This document shows positions 21,590 to 33,049 of a stretch of DNA of 64,000 bases, piece after piece (position 1 is the stretch's first letter; every line of letters begins with the position of its first letter). Below the pieces are notes generated by a model that saw nothing but the letters and a program-made list of their open reading frames with translations, ran no database searches and was not told the origin of the DNA. This DNA is from Anaspis maculata. Its lineage: Eukaryota; Arthropoda; Insecta; Coleoptera; Scraptiidae. A program made the translations under genes and the position numbers. The DNA is taken from the NCBI GenBank assembly GCA_949128115.1, contig OX421966.1:53813416-53877415 (forward strand). The letters run 5' to 3'.

Positions 21590-24500
21590 CACACGAAGAC
21601 AAAAGGGGGCTCAAAAGAGCTCAGAAAAAAAAAACAAGAAAACAAGGGAGTCCGATAGGGCTCCGAATATCACATGAAGGCACAATAGACTCACTTGACA
21701 GACTTACTGAGAGACTTCGACAGTCCAACAACTAGAGAAGGCACAAGGGTGCTTGGTGGAATTTTTAGAGCCACAAAAAAACACATAGGGGCTCATCAGG
21801 GCTCCAAACGACAAATGAGAACAAAAGGGAGCCCGATAGAACTCCGAAGCCATGGAAAAAAGCAAAGGTTCTAAGCAGGGTTTCAAACTAATGATATTGA
21901 TATAAACTTTTATATTGAGGACATAAGGGATAAGGGGGCCTAATGGGGCTCTCTATAAAAAACAACTTTTATATTGAGGACATAAGGGATAAGGGGGCCT
22001 AATGGGGCTCTCTATAAAAAACAAGGCCTAAAAAAGAAAAAACATAAGTGGCCTAATTAGGGCCATAAATCACACTTGAGGGCACAAGGGGGCTTGATAG
22101 GACTCCAAACATCACATGAAAACACAAGGTGCCTATTTAGGCAGCACCAAAAGTCAAGGGAAATGTGAGGAGGCTCAGCGGGGCTTCGAAACACGTTGAA
22201 AAAACAAGGGGGTCCAATGAAGCCTGCTTGAATTCAGATCGCTGGTTGTGAAAAAACATAAGGGGGCTGATTGGGGCTCCAAACTACTCTTTCGGACACG
22301 AGGAAGCCAATAGGGCTTCAAATATCACATGGAAGCATAATAGACCAAGAGCTAGCAACGTTTTATTTACCTCATAAGCAAAATGCGGTTTGACTTATGG
22401 GGCATGTAGAGATTATGATGGGCTTCCATAAAATCTTTGTCTTATGAAAAACACCCCTTGCTTTCTCACAAGACAAGCAAAAAAATGTGCCATTTGACAG
22501 CAGTATCCAACAGCAGATTTTCTGGGGTTCTTAATCGATATAAATATCAATTTTATCAGGAATGGATAGGTTGAACTATCTTTCAACTAAATTGAATGAA
22601 AAAGAACACCGAAATGTATTAGAAGCTACAAAAAACCAAATTTCCAAGCGGACAGAAGTTGGCATCGGTTTTTCTAGTAGGCGTGATTCGAGAATCGGCC
22701 ATCAAATGCGATCCAAACAGCTCGGCCTAGCCTACTAGCTTGAACATGCCAGTTGAGAAAGTATGGTTTTTGGTAGTTTCTAATACATTACGAGATTCGG
22801 TTCTATTCAATTTAGTTGAAAGATAGTTCAACCTATCTATTCCTGATAAAATTGATATTTATATCGATTAAGAACCCCAGAAAATCCGCTGTTGAATACT
22901 GCTGTCAAATGGCACATTTCTTCGCTTGTCTTGTGAGAAAGCAAGGGGTGTTTTTCATAAGACAAAGATTTTATGGAAGCCCATCATAATCTCTACATGC
23001 CCCAGAAGTCAAACTGCATTTTGCTTATGAGGTAAATAAAACGTTGCTAGCTCTTGGTCTATAAGGAACTCACTAATGCTCCAAAAGACACAGAAAAAGG
23101 CGAGGGGGCTCACCGGGGTCTTAAGAGATGTTGGAGAAACAATGGGGCCCACGAAAGATCACTAGGGCCTCCAACAGCGCAAAAAGGCTCAAGGGGCTCA
23201 CTAGAATTCTGAAGGCTTCAAAAAAAGGGCTCATCAGGGTTCCAAACGATACATGAGAAAACTAGAAGATCCGATAGAACTCCGTGAGCCACGGAAAAAT
23301 CCTAGGGGGCTCAGCAGGGCTTCAAAAGACGTTGAAGAAACAAAAAGGCTCTTAGAGGGTAACTAGGGCAACAAGGAGGCTCACTGATATTCTTAAAGCT
23401 ACGGGAGGAATAAAGGGGCTTATCAGGGCTCCAAACGATACATGAGGAAACAAGGGACCGGATGGAGCTCCGTAAGCCATGGAAAAATGCTATGGGGCTC
23501 AGCAGGGCTTCCAAAGACGTTGAAGAAACAAGGGGGCTCCTGGAGGGCTACTAGGGCCTCTAACAACGCAAGAAGGTACAATGGGGCTCACTGGAATTCT
23601 GAAAGCTACGGAAGAAATAAGGGAGCTCATCAGGACTCCAAACGATACATGAAGAAACAAGGGGGCTCGATGGAGCTCCGTAAGCCACGAAAAAGTGCTA
23701 TGGGGCTCGATGGAGCTCCGTTAGCCACAAAAAAATGCTATGGGGCTCGATGGAGCTCCGTGAGCCACGGAAAAATGCTATGGGGCTCAGCAGGGCTTCA
23801 AGAGACGTTGAAGAGACAAGGGGGCCTTTAGAGGGCAACTAGGGCAACAAGGGAGCTCACTGAAATTCTGAAAGCTACGAAAATGATAAGGAGGCTCATC
23901 AGGGCTTCAAACGATACATTGGGACACAAGGGGGGCCCGATGGAGCTCCATGACCTACGGTGGAGATTCTACCGGGACTCAGCAGGGTTTCAAAAGATAT
24001 AGATGACATAATGGAGCCCGAAGGAGCTCTGTTTAACAAAAGAATGCAAAAGGGGCTCACGTTTGGGCTTACTGGTACCCTGAAAGCCATGAAAAAACTT
24101 GACGGGCTAATTAAAACTACACTTGCAGACAAAGGGGAGGAAGGGAGACAAGAGTCGGAATATTATATGAAGACCGATAGGGCTCCTAATTACATGACAG
24201 CACAAAGGTGCTAAGTGCTCCGAAAGTAACGCAAAATACAAGGGGACTCAGCAGGTCTTCAAATTACATTGAAGACACAAGAAGAGGGCCAAATGAAGCT
24301 CTGGATAACATAAGATGATGAAAGAGGGCTTATTGGAATTCTGAAAGCTATGAAACACATAACAGCACTTGAGGACGCAAAGGGGCCCGATAGGAGGCTG
24401 AATATGACATGAGAGCACGAGGGGTTCACTAGTGCTCCGAAAGCCTTGGAAAAATAAAAGGAGGCTCAACAGAGTTTTAATCGACGTTGAAGACACGAGG

Positions 24501-25420
24501 GGGCCTACTGGAGATATGTTTAACAAAATAGGCTTATTGGTACGTATTTTCTCTGGAAGTCTATCAGCTCTGGGGCTTATCAGAGCTTCGATTACATTTT
24601 AAGAAACAAAGAGGCTAGGCAGGGCTCCGAATATGACATGTTGGCACACCGCTGCTTGCTGCTCCGGAAGTCACAGGAAATGCAAGGGGGCATAGTAGAG
24701 CTTCAAATAACACTGGGGCCCAGTGAGGCTCTTGATAACACAAGTTTGCAAAATAGGGGGTCTGGAACTCTGAAAGCTATGAAAAATATAAGAAGGGTAA
24801 TTATAGGGCTCAAAATTACACTTAAGGACGTAAGGAGCCCGACAGGGCTCCGAACACCACATGAAGGCACAAGGGGCTTACTAGTTCTCCGAAAGTCACA
24901 GAACGATGTAAGGGGGCTCAGCAGAGCTCAGAAAAAATACAGGGAAACTCATCAGGATAGGATTCCGAATATGACATGGAAAGACAAAGGTGCTTACTGC
25001 TACAAAAGTCACGGAAAGATGCAAGGGGCTCACCAAAGGCTCTAAACTGCACTTGAGACACAAGGAGACCCAATGGAGGTCTGGATAGCACAAGAACGCA
25101 ATAGAGGGCTTGCTGGGATTCTGGTAGTCATGAAGAGACCTGAAGAGCTAATTAGGTCTCCAAACAACACTTACGGACACAAGAGGCTCGATAGGGGTAT
25201 ATCACATTAAGGCAAACGGGGCTTACTAGAGTTCCGAGAGCTCGGTGCACTACTGGAAGTGCGCGGAGTAATGCAAGGAGACTTACTAGAGATTCAGACA
25301 TTGAAAAAACAAAGGTGTTCAAAAGGGTTTTAGAGATAATACAGTAAGATAAAAGGGGCTCATTAGAATTCTAAACACAAAACGAGTTAGTAAAATCAAG
25401 GCAAAGGGCAAAAAATATTT
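21590..25420 (+). repeat. Satellite array with higher-order structure
   Basis: Monomers of about 40 bases start AAGGGGGCTCA and end GA.ACAAG. At least six monomer types can be told apart: GCAGGGCTTCAAAAGACGTT, TCTGGATAACACAAGAAGG, GGAATTCTGAAAGCCATGA, ATCAGGGCTCCAAACGA, CGATAGGGCTCCGAATATCA and a CACGGAAAAATGCA form. They recur in largely fixed order, giving a higher-order unit of about 240 bases. Within 23430-23830 some monomers are locally amplified (a repeated GGGGCTCGATGGAGCTCCGT). A 60-base block is duplicated head to tail near 21905-22020. Many monomers contain the self-complementary GGAGCTCC. Confidence 0.85.
22343..23059. mobile_element. 0.72-kb palindromic MITE inside the satellite
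   Basis: The inverted ends are GACCAAGAGCTAGCAACG and its complement, flanked by TA (22341-22342 and 23060-23061). The arms are highly similar over about 300 bases each (GGGGTGTTTTTCATAAGAC, AACCTATC.ATTCCTGA and other blocks) around a centre near 22700. The arms look less diverged than most palindromes here, which suggests a younger insertion. It lacks coding capacity. Confidence 0.85.
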
Positions 25421-25421
25421 T

Positions 25422-25669
25422 GCGACGAATTGTCCGTGCCACGAACTGTCCACGAAAATTTGTCCGCGACGAATTGTCCATGCGGCGAATTGTCCGTGCG
25501 ACGAATTGTCCGTGCGACGAATTGTTCGTGCGGCGAATTGTCAGTGTGACGGATTGTCAGTGTGACGGATTGTCCAAGAGAAGAATTGTCCGTGCGATGA
25601 ATTGTCCGCTCAACAAATTGTCCGTGCGACGAATTGTCCGCGTCAAATTGTCCGCGACGAATTGTCCGG
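25422..25669. repeat. Right terminal 16-bp tandem array of FB-A
   Basis: About fifteen units of GTGCGACGAATTGTCC with variants (GCGGCGAATTGTCC, GTGACGGATTGTC, AGAAGAATTGTCC) form the inverted counterpart of the left array. Preceding bases (AAGGCAAAGGGCAAAAAATA) resemble those before the terminal array at 61980. A long open frame crosses it (arginine and cysteine repeats), but it is a product of the 16-base periodicity. Confidence 0.85.
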
Positions 25670-25724
25670 TCACGAGGGTAAACCGTTGAGTTTAGAGGAT
25701 TTGCATAGTGATGAAGTTTGATCA

Positions 25725-26207
25725 GTGAAAACCCGAAAAAACACAGTGGGTCTAATCAAGGCTCCAAATGGAACTTGAGGACCCAAAGGGACCCGATAGA
25801 GCTCTGAATATTACATGAAAGCATAAAGATATTGATGTTGCGCCCGTTTTCAGAGAGCGTCAGTATTCTCTCTGAACTAATAAGCCTAGGTCAGAATAAG
25901 ATCCGCTTAAAGCAAAACGAAAGTTGAGAATTACAACGCATTTAGATATTTTTCCGAGAACATCGAGATGCTGTATGATTTGGTCTATGACTATTTAAAT
26001 GGTTCTTGTGATATAATTCTGAATTTAATTTCTGAATTTTGATAAAATTTGGTACACAAAGTAAGTTGATGCATACCTACAAGCTGGTTACATTGACTTC
26101 TGTCAAATGTGTTAAAATATATATGATTAATTTTTTATCTATCTGAAAAACTTCTCGATGCCCTACCATCTTGTTGAATATTGACAATCAAAAGTGTAAC
26201 ACCCTGT
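25725..26207. other. Short satellite fragment followed by unclear DNA
   Basis: Bases about 25740-25840 are two to three monomers of the same satellite (CCGATAGAGCTCTGAATATT and neighbours), outside FB-A and just beyond the host palindrome. They may mark another, mostly lost copy. From 25840 to 26207 I see no recognisable feature. Confidence 0.5.
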
Positions 26208-26314
26208 ATTATTATATGAGTTTCATACGAGGGCTCGAAATCGAAGAGCGTGCAAGGAATGCCCCAAAACCAGTCGTGTGACAATACCACGTCTTATGAA
26301 ACTCGTATAATAAT
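26208..26314. repeat. 107-bp inverted-repeat MITE-like hairpin
   Basis: The left arm ATTATTATATGAGTTTCATA and the right arm pair over about 25 bases with few mismatches around a loop of roughly 57 bases. A CCCTGT word precedes it. No target duplication was resolved. Confidence 0.6.
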
Positions 26315-26932
26315 GTACTATTATTTATTTGATATTGAAGCAGTTAGCACGCCGACAGAAACGAAAATGCATTCCTTCCGCAGCATCGCACCCCGAAATC
26401 CGAATAAACGGAGTACTAAAGTTTAAAGCCAGAAGCAATATATCCTCGTCTGGCTTTATGCTCGGTTGATGATTCGAAATGGAAATTGTATCCTGCAGTG
26501 CAGTATTGCTTCATTATGGCGACGACGGAATGGCACCGGAAGCGGGAATTTCCTACATTTCACAAGTCAGGAGTCGGGTCCATTAAAATGCCGTAGGTAT
26601 TATAGGAACTGTCGATTTGTTGAGCGCTGAATTTTTTGATTTCTCTTTTGGCTAATCGAAAGAGATGATCGCATTGGAGCCTTTGATAGTTCCATTACAC
26701 GAAATGACGTGCGAAATCGGCGTTTCGAAAGTGGCATATTTTGCAGGTGGGCGATAACGTGCTGTTTCGATGACTGAGAGTTTTGACGTTTGAAATGTCA
26801 GAACTGACATGCAGACATGTTGGAATGTCAAACAGTCTCCATATCTCGTCCACAATAGGGAATTTTTCGCGAAACCTTGCAGTAATGATGAATGACAGAA
26901 ATGTCATGTATATGCCATTCACGTTTTAAATT

Positions 26933-27100
26933 CAGTAGAATGACTTTTTGAAGCAAAAATAAAGTGACAAGCTGAGGCGCTACGGCTACGGCTGATTGCA
27001 CCTGCAAAGTTTTGGAGCGAAACTATTAGCGGCCATCAGCCGTATCCTCCTTGAGCTCCAGCTTGTCACTTTATTTTTGCTTCAAAAAGTCATACTACTG
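26933..27100. repeat. Hairpin with 42-bp arms, one mismatch
   Basis: CAGTAGAATGACTTTTTGAA and the bases following it to 26974 pair with 27059-27100, with a single mismatch. The loop is about 84 bases, including GGCTACGGCTGATTG, and is itself partly self-complementary. Such clean arms imply a young inverted-repeat insertion or local inverted duplication. Confidence 0.7.
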
Positions 27101-27265
27101 AAAATAAAAAGTGTACAGGATATAGTTACGAGAACTACTGTCAATAGTGTCACTTGGCGAGTCGCAAAAATGGGCATCATCATAACATCCAAGTAATGTC
27201 AAAGTCAATTTTTATTATAAATTGAATAAATTCTCCCATCCTTCTCAAAGTGGTGTTGTGACAGT

Positions 27266-27460
27266 GAAGGTTTTTTTATTTTTCTTCGAATTACACCACA
27301 AATTATGGACTTCCTTGGCCAACCGGTTTCGCCGTTAGGCATCGTCACGGTTGAGAAGTGACATTTTGTGTTATTATAGACGATGCCTAACGGCGAAACC
27401 GGTTGGCCAATGAAGTCCATAATTTGTGGTGTAATTCGAGGAAAAATAAAAAAAACCTTC
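27266..27460. repeat. 195-bp near-perfect hairpin (CCGGTTGGCC family)
   Basis: The arms (GAAGG, T-rich, AATTACACCACAAATTATGG, then GGCCAACCGGTTTCGCCGTT and AGGCATCGTC) are mirrored with few mismatches around a loop of about 32 bases at 27346-27377. Arm length is near 80 bases. It has no coding capacity and no clear target duplication. Confidence 0.7.
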
Positions 27461-28334
27461 AATTTTCATTGCAAGCAAAAAAGTAACCTCAAAGCGAAAG
27501 CAAAAAAGACATCCAGTGGTCCAACCACATACTGGTGGTGCAACAGGTAGAAATCAGTAGCGGGATACTTTTGACTGTTTTGAGTTTTGACGTATATTTG
27601 ACGATTGACACTGTTGACATTGTAACGATGTTGATCTAAACTGCTCAACAACTGGAATGACGGTATCGAAAATTTTGCCCTTTTTCAAAATAACGTAACT
27701 TTGGATTGACACAACCAATTTTGAATGTGTTTTCACAGTTTTTTAGATTCATCTTTTGGCAATCCATCCCATTGACGAGATCAGGTTTTTAATTCCAATT
27801 ACTTTTTTTACAGGATGGAATGTAAAACATTGCAAAATTGTGCTAATTTTTTTTTTCGATTTCTAATGAATTATTCATGAAGCCTGATGTCTAATCTCAA
27901 AACGGATTTCGAATTTTCCAGATCAGAAGTCCAACAATGACGATATGATTTTTTAACTTTCCCGACCCACCACCCAACGAGGAGGGGAAGTATTGTGAAC
28001 GCGCTAAAAATTGTTCTCGAGATTTCGACGGATATATCCGTTTCAAGGTCCCCTATGACGATTAAGACCATTTCCAACGTGTAATTCCATCTTCAAAATC
28101 GACACGGTTTAGGTTTCCCGACTCATGTTTTTCAAAATGGAATTTGCACATTCCGTGAATTTGAATCAACTGCAGTGCAAACTTAGACATGCGATGAGCC
28201 CCACGAAATGTCCATTTTAGGTGCAGACATGCTGGGAATCAAAGTTTGAGAAAAGATTGAATTAATTTTTGGAGGAAGAATTTTCGAAATCTTCCTCCAA
28301 CGGTTCACGTTCACGGTTTTCGAGTTTTTCTCTC
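27461..28334. other. Stretch without recognised gene
   Basis: There are several short AT-rich frames, none recognisable. No tandem or inverted structure stands out. The stretch lies between two palindromes and may be remnant unique intron. Confidence 0.3.
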
Positions 28335-29852
28335 TGCTTTTATTTTCGTCCCTTAGGATTTGAATAGCGCCCCTTTTTCAAAATGGCGGATTTTATCTAG
28401 GGGCAGAAGGTATCGAATGGCCTGGTGATCTCCAGCTTCGTTAAAATATATGGAGCTATGTCTCGATCGATTTCTGGGACATCAAATACCTGTTAAAAAA
28501 ATGGTGGAGCATTGACATCTGTCGCAGGCAAATTTGGTGGAGGCGCCAAAATGAATTTGGTACGGTCATAAGAAAATTGCTGTAACATTTTTATTTTTCA
28601 ACCGATTTTTACACAAGGTATCTCATTTTGTAGAAAAGTAAATTCTTCTTGTTATCTGATACCTTTCATGGAAAAAGACATTGAGGAATGTTGAAGAAAA
28701 AAATTAAAAATAATTTGAGAAAAAAAAGATTTTTTTAATTTTTTTATTTTCATGAAAATTGCCTTATTTGTAGATTTTGATGTGCCTTTTCTAAATTTGC
28801 ACTTTTCCGATTGATATCTTTGCAGTGCGTACCGCCATGTTGAAAAAACGATATCTGAAGAGAAGTTTTTGACAATAACTAAATTTAAGTCCATGCGAGA
28901 TTGAAATGTTTATGGACGTATGAAAGTACATTCAATTCTCCACGATTTGACACTTGAACCATCTCCGTGCGAGTCGGGGTTCTTGAGCTAGAGCTTCCGG
29001 AAGTATCAATTTTCGGTGTTAAATAGTGACCGCGCCTACCAGATTTCACCACTGGATCACCACCATGTCTTATTCAAATTACCCAATGATCACGCGTCGT
29101 CATTTATCTCAAATCATGAACATTGGTGGACCTGGCACAGCCCTAAGAGGTGATTTTTAATTCTTTTGGAACCGAAAATTGATACTTCCAGGAGGTCTAG
29201 CTCAAGAACCGTGAGTCGCAGAGAGCTGGTTCAGATGTCAAACTGTGGAGGATTGAATGCGCTTTCATATGTATATAAACATTTCAATGTCACAAGGGCC
29301 AAAATCAATATATTGTCAAAAACTTCTTTTCAGACATCATTTTTTCAATATGGCGGCGCGTACTGCAAAGATATGAGTCAGAAAAATGCAAGATTGGAAA
29401 GGGCACATCAAAGTCTACAAATAGGGCCAATTGTATGAAAATAAAAAAATGTTGAAAATCTTTTTTTTCAAATTATTTTTTAATTTTTTTTTCAACATTC
29501 CTCAACGTCTTTTTTCAATGGAAGGTATAAGGTGACAAGAAGAATTCACTTTTTCACATAATGAAATGTCTTGTGTTGAAATCCGTTGCAAAATAAAATT
29601 GTTACAGCAATTTTCTTATGGCAGTAGTAAATTCCTTTTGGCGCCTCCACCAAATTTGCCTGCGGTAGATGGCAATGTTCCACAATTTTTTCAATTAGTG
29701 TTTGATGTCCCAGACACCGATTGAGACATAGCTCCATATATTTTAACGAAGCTGGACATCACTAGGCTATTTGATACCTTCTGACCCTAGATAAAATCCG
29801 CCATTTTGAAAAAGGGGCGCTATTCAAATCCTAAGGGACGAAAAGAAAAGCA
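28335..29852. repeat. 1.5-kb palindrome (GGCGCCTCCACC family, member 1)
   Basis: The outer arms TGCTTTTATTTTCGTCCC and TTAGGATTTGAATAGCGCC are mirrored at 29815-29852. Further inside, a CCATATATTTTAACGAAGCT block and GGTGGAGGCGCCAAAA pair with their complements. The centre lies near 29080. Internal blocks match the palindrome 33775-35640 but are diverged, so both belong to one old family. No coding capacity. Confidence 0.75.
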
Positions 29853-30118
29853 CTGCGGGTCAAATCGTTCATTTAGGTCTCAGTTGTAACCCTGCCAAGT
29901 GGTTTGCCTTTATCATCATTTGCAACTTAAATTCCCAATTTCGGTTGTACCACGTCCACTAGTTGTTGAGCAGTTTAGATGAGAGTAATGATGTGACAGT
30001 TGAACAACATGGCCCGACTTCCGCTTTCATCATTACATTCACTCCCGGAAACATTCATAACTATCAACATGATTACAAGTTGCAGCCATCGCATCCCTCC
30101 ACGTAAGGGCTCACGATC
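29853..30118. other. Spacer without recognised feature
   Basis: Nothing recognisable is seen. It ends with ACGATC at 30113-30118, the left flank of the LTR-like block at 30119. Confidence 0.3.
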
Positions 30119-30623
30119 TGTCGGAAAGGTGAAACAAGTGGATATCGCTACGAGCGACGATTCCTGTGCAATCTAGTAAACACGCGATATTTCTAGAGTC
30201 TCCCACAGCCGCAGTGTACAAATGCGCGGAGATCTGGACATTTCTAGAGTATACGCGATGCATTGAAATAAATACATGGAGACTCCAACGCCTGATTAAG
30301 ACACATCTGTTCATTTGGAGGCGGCGCCGGCTCCAGAGCACGGCAGAATTATACGCGAAATGTGTGGGGTTATTCGGGAATCGCCTAGAAAATTGTATGC
30401 CGGGTCACTGTCCAGTTTGCTGGAAGTTGATGGAAAGTTCGGGAACAGTATTCGGAGGCCTATATAAGGCATCAACCGCCATCTCACGGTCAGTTATAAA
30501 TTGGAATGCGAAATGGTAGCGAGCGGATTAAACGCGAGTAGTAATCACAGCGATATTCCCAAGTAAATCATTATTGGCGTGTATTTATTGTAGTACGCAG
30601 TAATAAACAGTGTGTCTCTCAAA
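30119..30623 (+). mobile_element. Candidate solo LTR with its own promoter
   Basis: The block starts TGTCGGAAAGG and is flanked by ACGATC on both sides (30113-30118 and 30624-30629), a possible 6-bp target duplication. It holds a TATA box (CTATATAAGG near 30461-30470), a TCAGTT arthropod initiator about 28 bases further on, and AATAAA near 30602, the U3-R-U5 order expected of an LTR. The right end (CTCTCAAA) is not the usual CA, so the 3' boundary is uncertain. The open frame inside has no known domain. Confidence 0.5.
30461..30495 (+). promoter_or_regulatory. TATA box plus TCAGT initiator
   Basis: CTATATAAGGC is followed 27-29 bases later by CGGTCAGTT. The spacing and TCAGT word match the arthropod RNA polymerase II initiator, and an AATAAA follows about 110 bases downstream. 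This is best explained as the LTR promoter rather than a host promoter. Confidence 0.5.
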
Positions 30624-30692
30624 ACGATCGTCTTATATTTGAACCCGTATGCGAAATACGTAACAATATTCAAACACCGTGGACGAGATATA

Positions 30693-31729
30693 CAGGGTGG
30701 TCCAGGTTATAGTAGCAATAATTCACCATTCGATAGTCCATTGAAAACTAGGTCGACATGCATATATGTTAATTTTTTTCTAAAACGCTTCCTATGAGAG
30801 ATACAGCCCTTCAAAGTTCAGTTTTTAAAATCTTCTTTTTGCAATAACTCTCAAGTCATCAAAGCGATTTTGACCAAATTTGGTACAAATACTTACGAAA
30901 TAAATACCCATCACTTGACGCAGATAACTTTTGTCAAAATTGTCCAGTGGCGTAGATACGGGGGAGTTGATTTACTTTTCACGCCCTATTCTCTACGCCA
31001 CTGGATATTTTTGGAAAACTATATTGTTTTCGAATTTCTTGTTCAATTTAAAAAAAAGTTGATCTTGTAAAATTTTGATTAGAGGCTTGATTTCCGAGAT
31101 ATTTGGGTTTTAAACTTTGGAAAACATCTCGAAATCGCCACTTTCCGGAGCCCAAATTGTTTTTTTCTGGAAACGCCCTGTTTCTCAGCAAAAAATGGCA
31201 GTAAATCAACTTAAACGACCTAGAAAACTTATTCCAGTTGAGGAATCATGAGTTTTCTTGGATTTTAATTTTTAGGCCTTGGAAAGTCGCGATTTCGAAG
31301 CGTTTTCCAAAGTTTAAAGCCCAAATATCTCGGAAATGAAGCCTCTAATCCAAATTTTACACGAATAACTTTTTTTTCTGAATTGAGCAAGGAATTCAAA
31401 AAAAGTATAATTTTAAAAAAATATCCAGTGGCGTAGAAAATGGGGTGGGAGAAGTTGAACAATGATCCGGTATCTACGCCACTGGACAATTTTGACAAAA
31501 GTTATCTACGCCAAGTGATGGGTATTCATTTCATAAGTATTTATACCAAATTTGGTAAAAATCGCTCTGATGACTTGAGAGTTATTGCAAAAAGATGATC
31601 TTAAAAACTGAACTTTGAAGGGCCCTATCTCCCTAAGGAAGCGTTTTGGAGAAAAATCAAATTATGCATGTCCACCTAGTTTTCGATGGACCATCGAATG
31701 GTGAGTTATTGCTACTATACCCTGGACTG
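30693..31729. mobile_element. 1.04-kb palindromic MITE, CAGGGTGGTCCAGG family
   Basis: The inverted ends CAGGGTGGTCCAGGTTATAG and CAGTCCAGGGTATAGTAGC are flanked by TA (30691-30692 and 31730-31731). The arms run inward through GAATTATTGCTACT, GAAAACTAGGT.GACATGC and a TTTGAAGGGC block. Each arm carries a 60-70-base insert with ends CAGTGGCGTAGA.../...TACGCCACTG (about 30950-31007 and 31425-31489), so those were present before or copied with the palindrome. The centre is near 31190. Confidence 0.8.
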
Positions 31730-33049
31730 TATGTAGATGGAAATGGAAGCTCGTTACGCTGCGGGCATACAACCAAAACTCGATTTACATATTGACCGGA
31801 ACCATAAACGTTACGCGACGTGAGATAATGAACCAATCCGTATCGTTCAAGAAGGTGGAGTTACGGTTGGATAGCGATAGTCTCGGCGATAGTGGTCGGT
31901 TCATTTTCTCACGTTCACATTACGCTTACTACTATCCTTACTGGACAGTAGCTTGACAGCTGCTGTTTGCTGTTTATACAACATGGCCGCCGATCTGTGG
32001 ACTGGAATATTGAAATTTATGAAATTTTAGGTGTGTCACGGAGGCTAATGACGGCTTTCAATTCAGCTAGCTATCATTATTATTATTACCACCCACGTTA
32101 CGCTCACTGCCGTGAAACACTTCCCCGGTCTTAACTCTTAATCCAGCGGAACTGCAAAGGATCCTTCAATGGTAATTTCCAAGCACACTTGCCTTTGGCG
32201 AAACAATTCCGCAGATCCTGACGTGCCTTTCCCATACTTAGGGCATACCCGCTCGTATACAACATCTCACACGCCGTGATGCTGCGCAATAAATTCGACA
32301 TTACGAAATAAATCCCAGTTTATAGTATCTGCCCCCTTTGTGAGAGAATTTATCGTCCTGCAATGACAGGGCTAAAATACTCATCCCCGTGATAATGTAC
32401 GACGTACTGCACAAGGTCTAGGTTGTTTGCTGAAACAAAAACGCGAAACAAAATCATTGGAATCGCAACTCGTTTCCTTGGGGATTTGCCGTCGTCGTTG
32501 TTGTTGTTGTATTATTATTTGCTTTTCTCGCATTTTTCAAACTGAATTTTCCCCGTGCAAAGGCGCACACTTGTTGGAATTTTCACGTTAAGTCTGCAGG
32601 AGGGGTCACGTACACGACGCGCGGTCGTGTTTACATTGGAAGCGCAATAATTTTCCACTATACCTGCCTACAAATTTGCCGCGAGAAGGGCGACGCGTTC
32701 TGTGTAAGAGTAAGAGTAAATTTGACTCCGGTAAGCAAAGCCCCTGGAGGTAAATAAACCGTAAATCAGGCTTGATTATCCAAAAATTGACACTCGCACA
32801 CGCCGGCGTGCGTTTTCCAGTTCGATCCGCTTTGTGAAATTTGCGCCTCTAATAATATCGCTTTCGTTAAAAATTTCATACACTCATTGTCGATCCACAA
32901 TTACTGGTCTCCCTAATTTCCCACTGTTTCTCAGGCCGATGATATTCTGATGGTACGCCCCCTCCCCTTCTCCTCGATATTACATTTGCTTGGCCTATGA
33001 TCGTCTTAACCCTTCTTTGTGTCCGTTCAGGAGGGAAACGACCCGAGGA
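31730..33049. other. Low-repeat stretch, nothing coding recognised
   Basis: A hairpin with 17-bp arms (one mismatch; ACGTGAGATAATGAACC) lies at 31818-31834 and 31898-31914. There is a short GTC/GTT triplet tract near 32490-32515 and a TAAGAG repeat near 32703. The 32100-33000 section looks like ordinary unique intron or intergenic DNA. Frames such as 32876-33112 (minus) have no recognisable domain. Confidence 0.4.

Larger units (their letters stand above)
21345..25668. mobile_element. 4.3-kb foldback-like element carrying satellite cargo (FB-A)
   Basis: The termini are inverted arrays of a 16-mer: about 7 units of ACAATTCGTCGCACGG at 21357-21473, and about 15 units of its complement at 25422-25669. 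Between them is a satellite array, interrupted once by a palindromic MITE. The element sits in the right arm of the palindrome 20417-25724, whose outer part resumes immediately after it. The flanks share GAGG (21341-21344 and 25674-25677), and 6 of 9 bases match if a 9-bp target is assumed. No transposase frame exists. The architecture (tandem-repeat termini, non-coding middle) is like Drosophila Foldback elements, but the satellite cargo is unusual. Confidence 0.7.
20417..25724. repeat. Palindrome whose right arm is split by a foldback-like element
   Basis: The left arm starts TGATCAAACTTCAT near 20417 and runs through ACTCAACGGTT, a GGTGAGGGAG block, and CGACGCCACGAGGTGCTTCT. The complement of the last block appears at 21243-21267 and of the middle block at 21320-21340. 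The outermost 45 bases (CGTTGAGTTTAGA...TGAAGTTTGATCA) are found only at 25682-25724. Removing 21345-25668 restores a palindrome of about 1 kb centred near 20900. It has no coding capacity. Confidence 0.65.

Noticed and set aside
23442..23831. 129-codon frame, among the longest in the satellite region
   Set aside because: It is repeat-derived (Gly-Ala-Arg-Trp words repeat with the monomers) and has no host-like composition or splice context.
25420..25689. Open frame of repeated Arg/Cys residues across the FB-A right terminus
   Set aside because: It follows from a 16-base tandem repeat read through successive frames. The periodicity is at DNA level and no domain or start context supports a protein.
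30166..30519. 117-codon frame as a host gene
   Set aside because: It ends near a TATA/initiator promoter inside an LTR-like block and has no recognisable domain.
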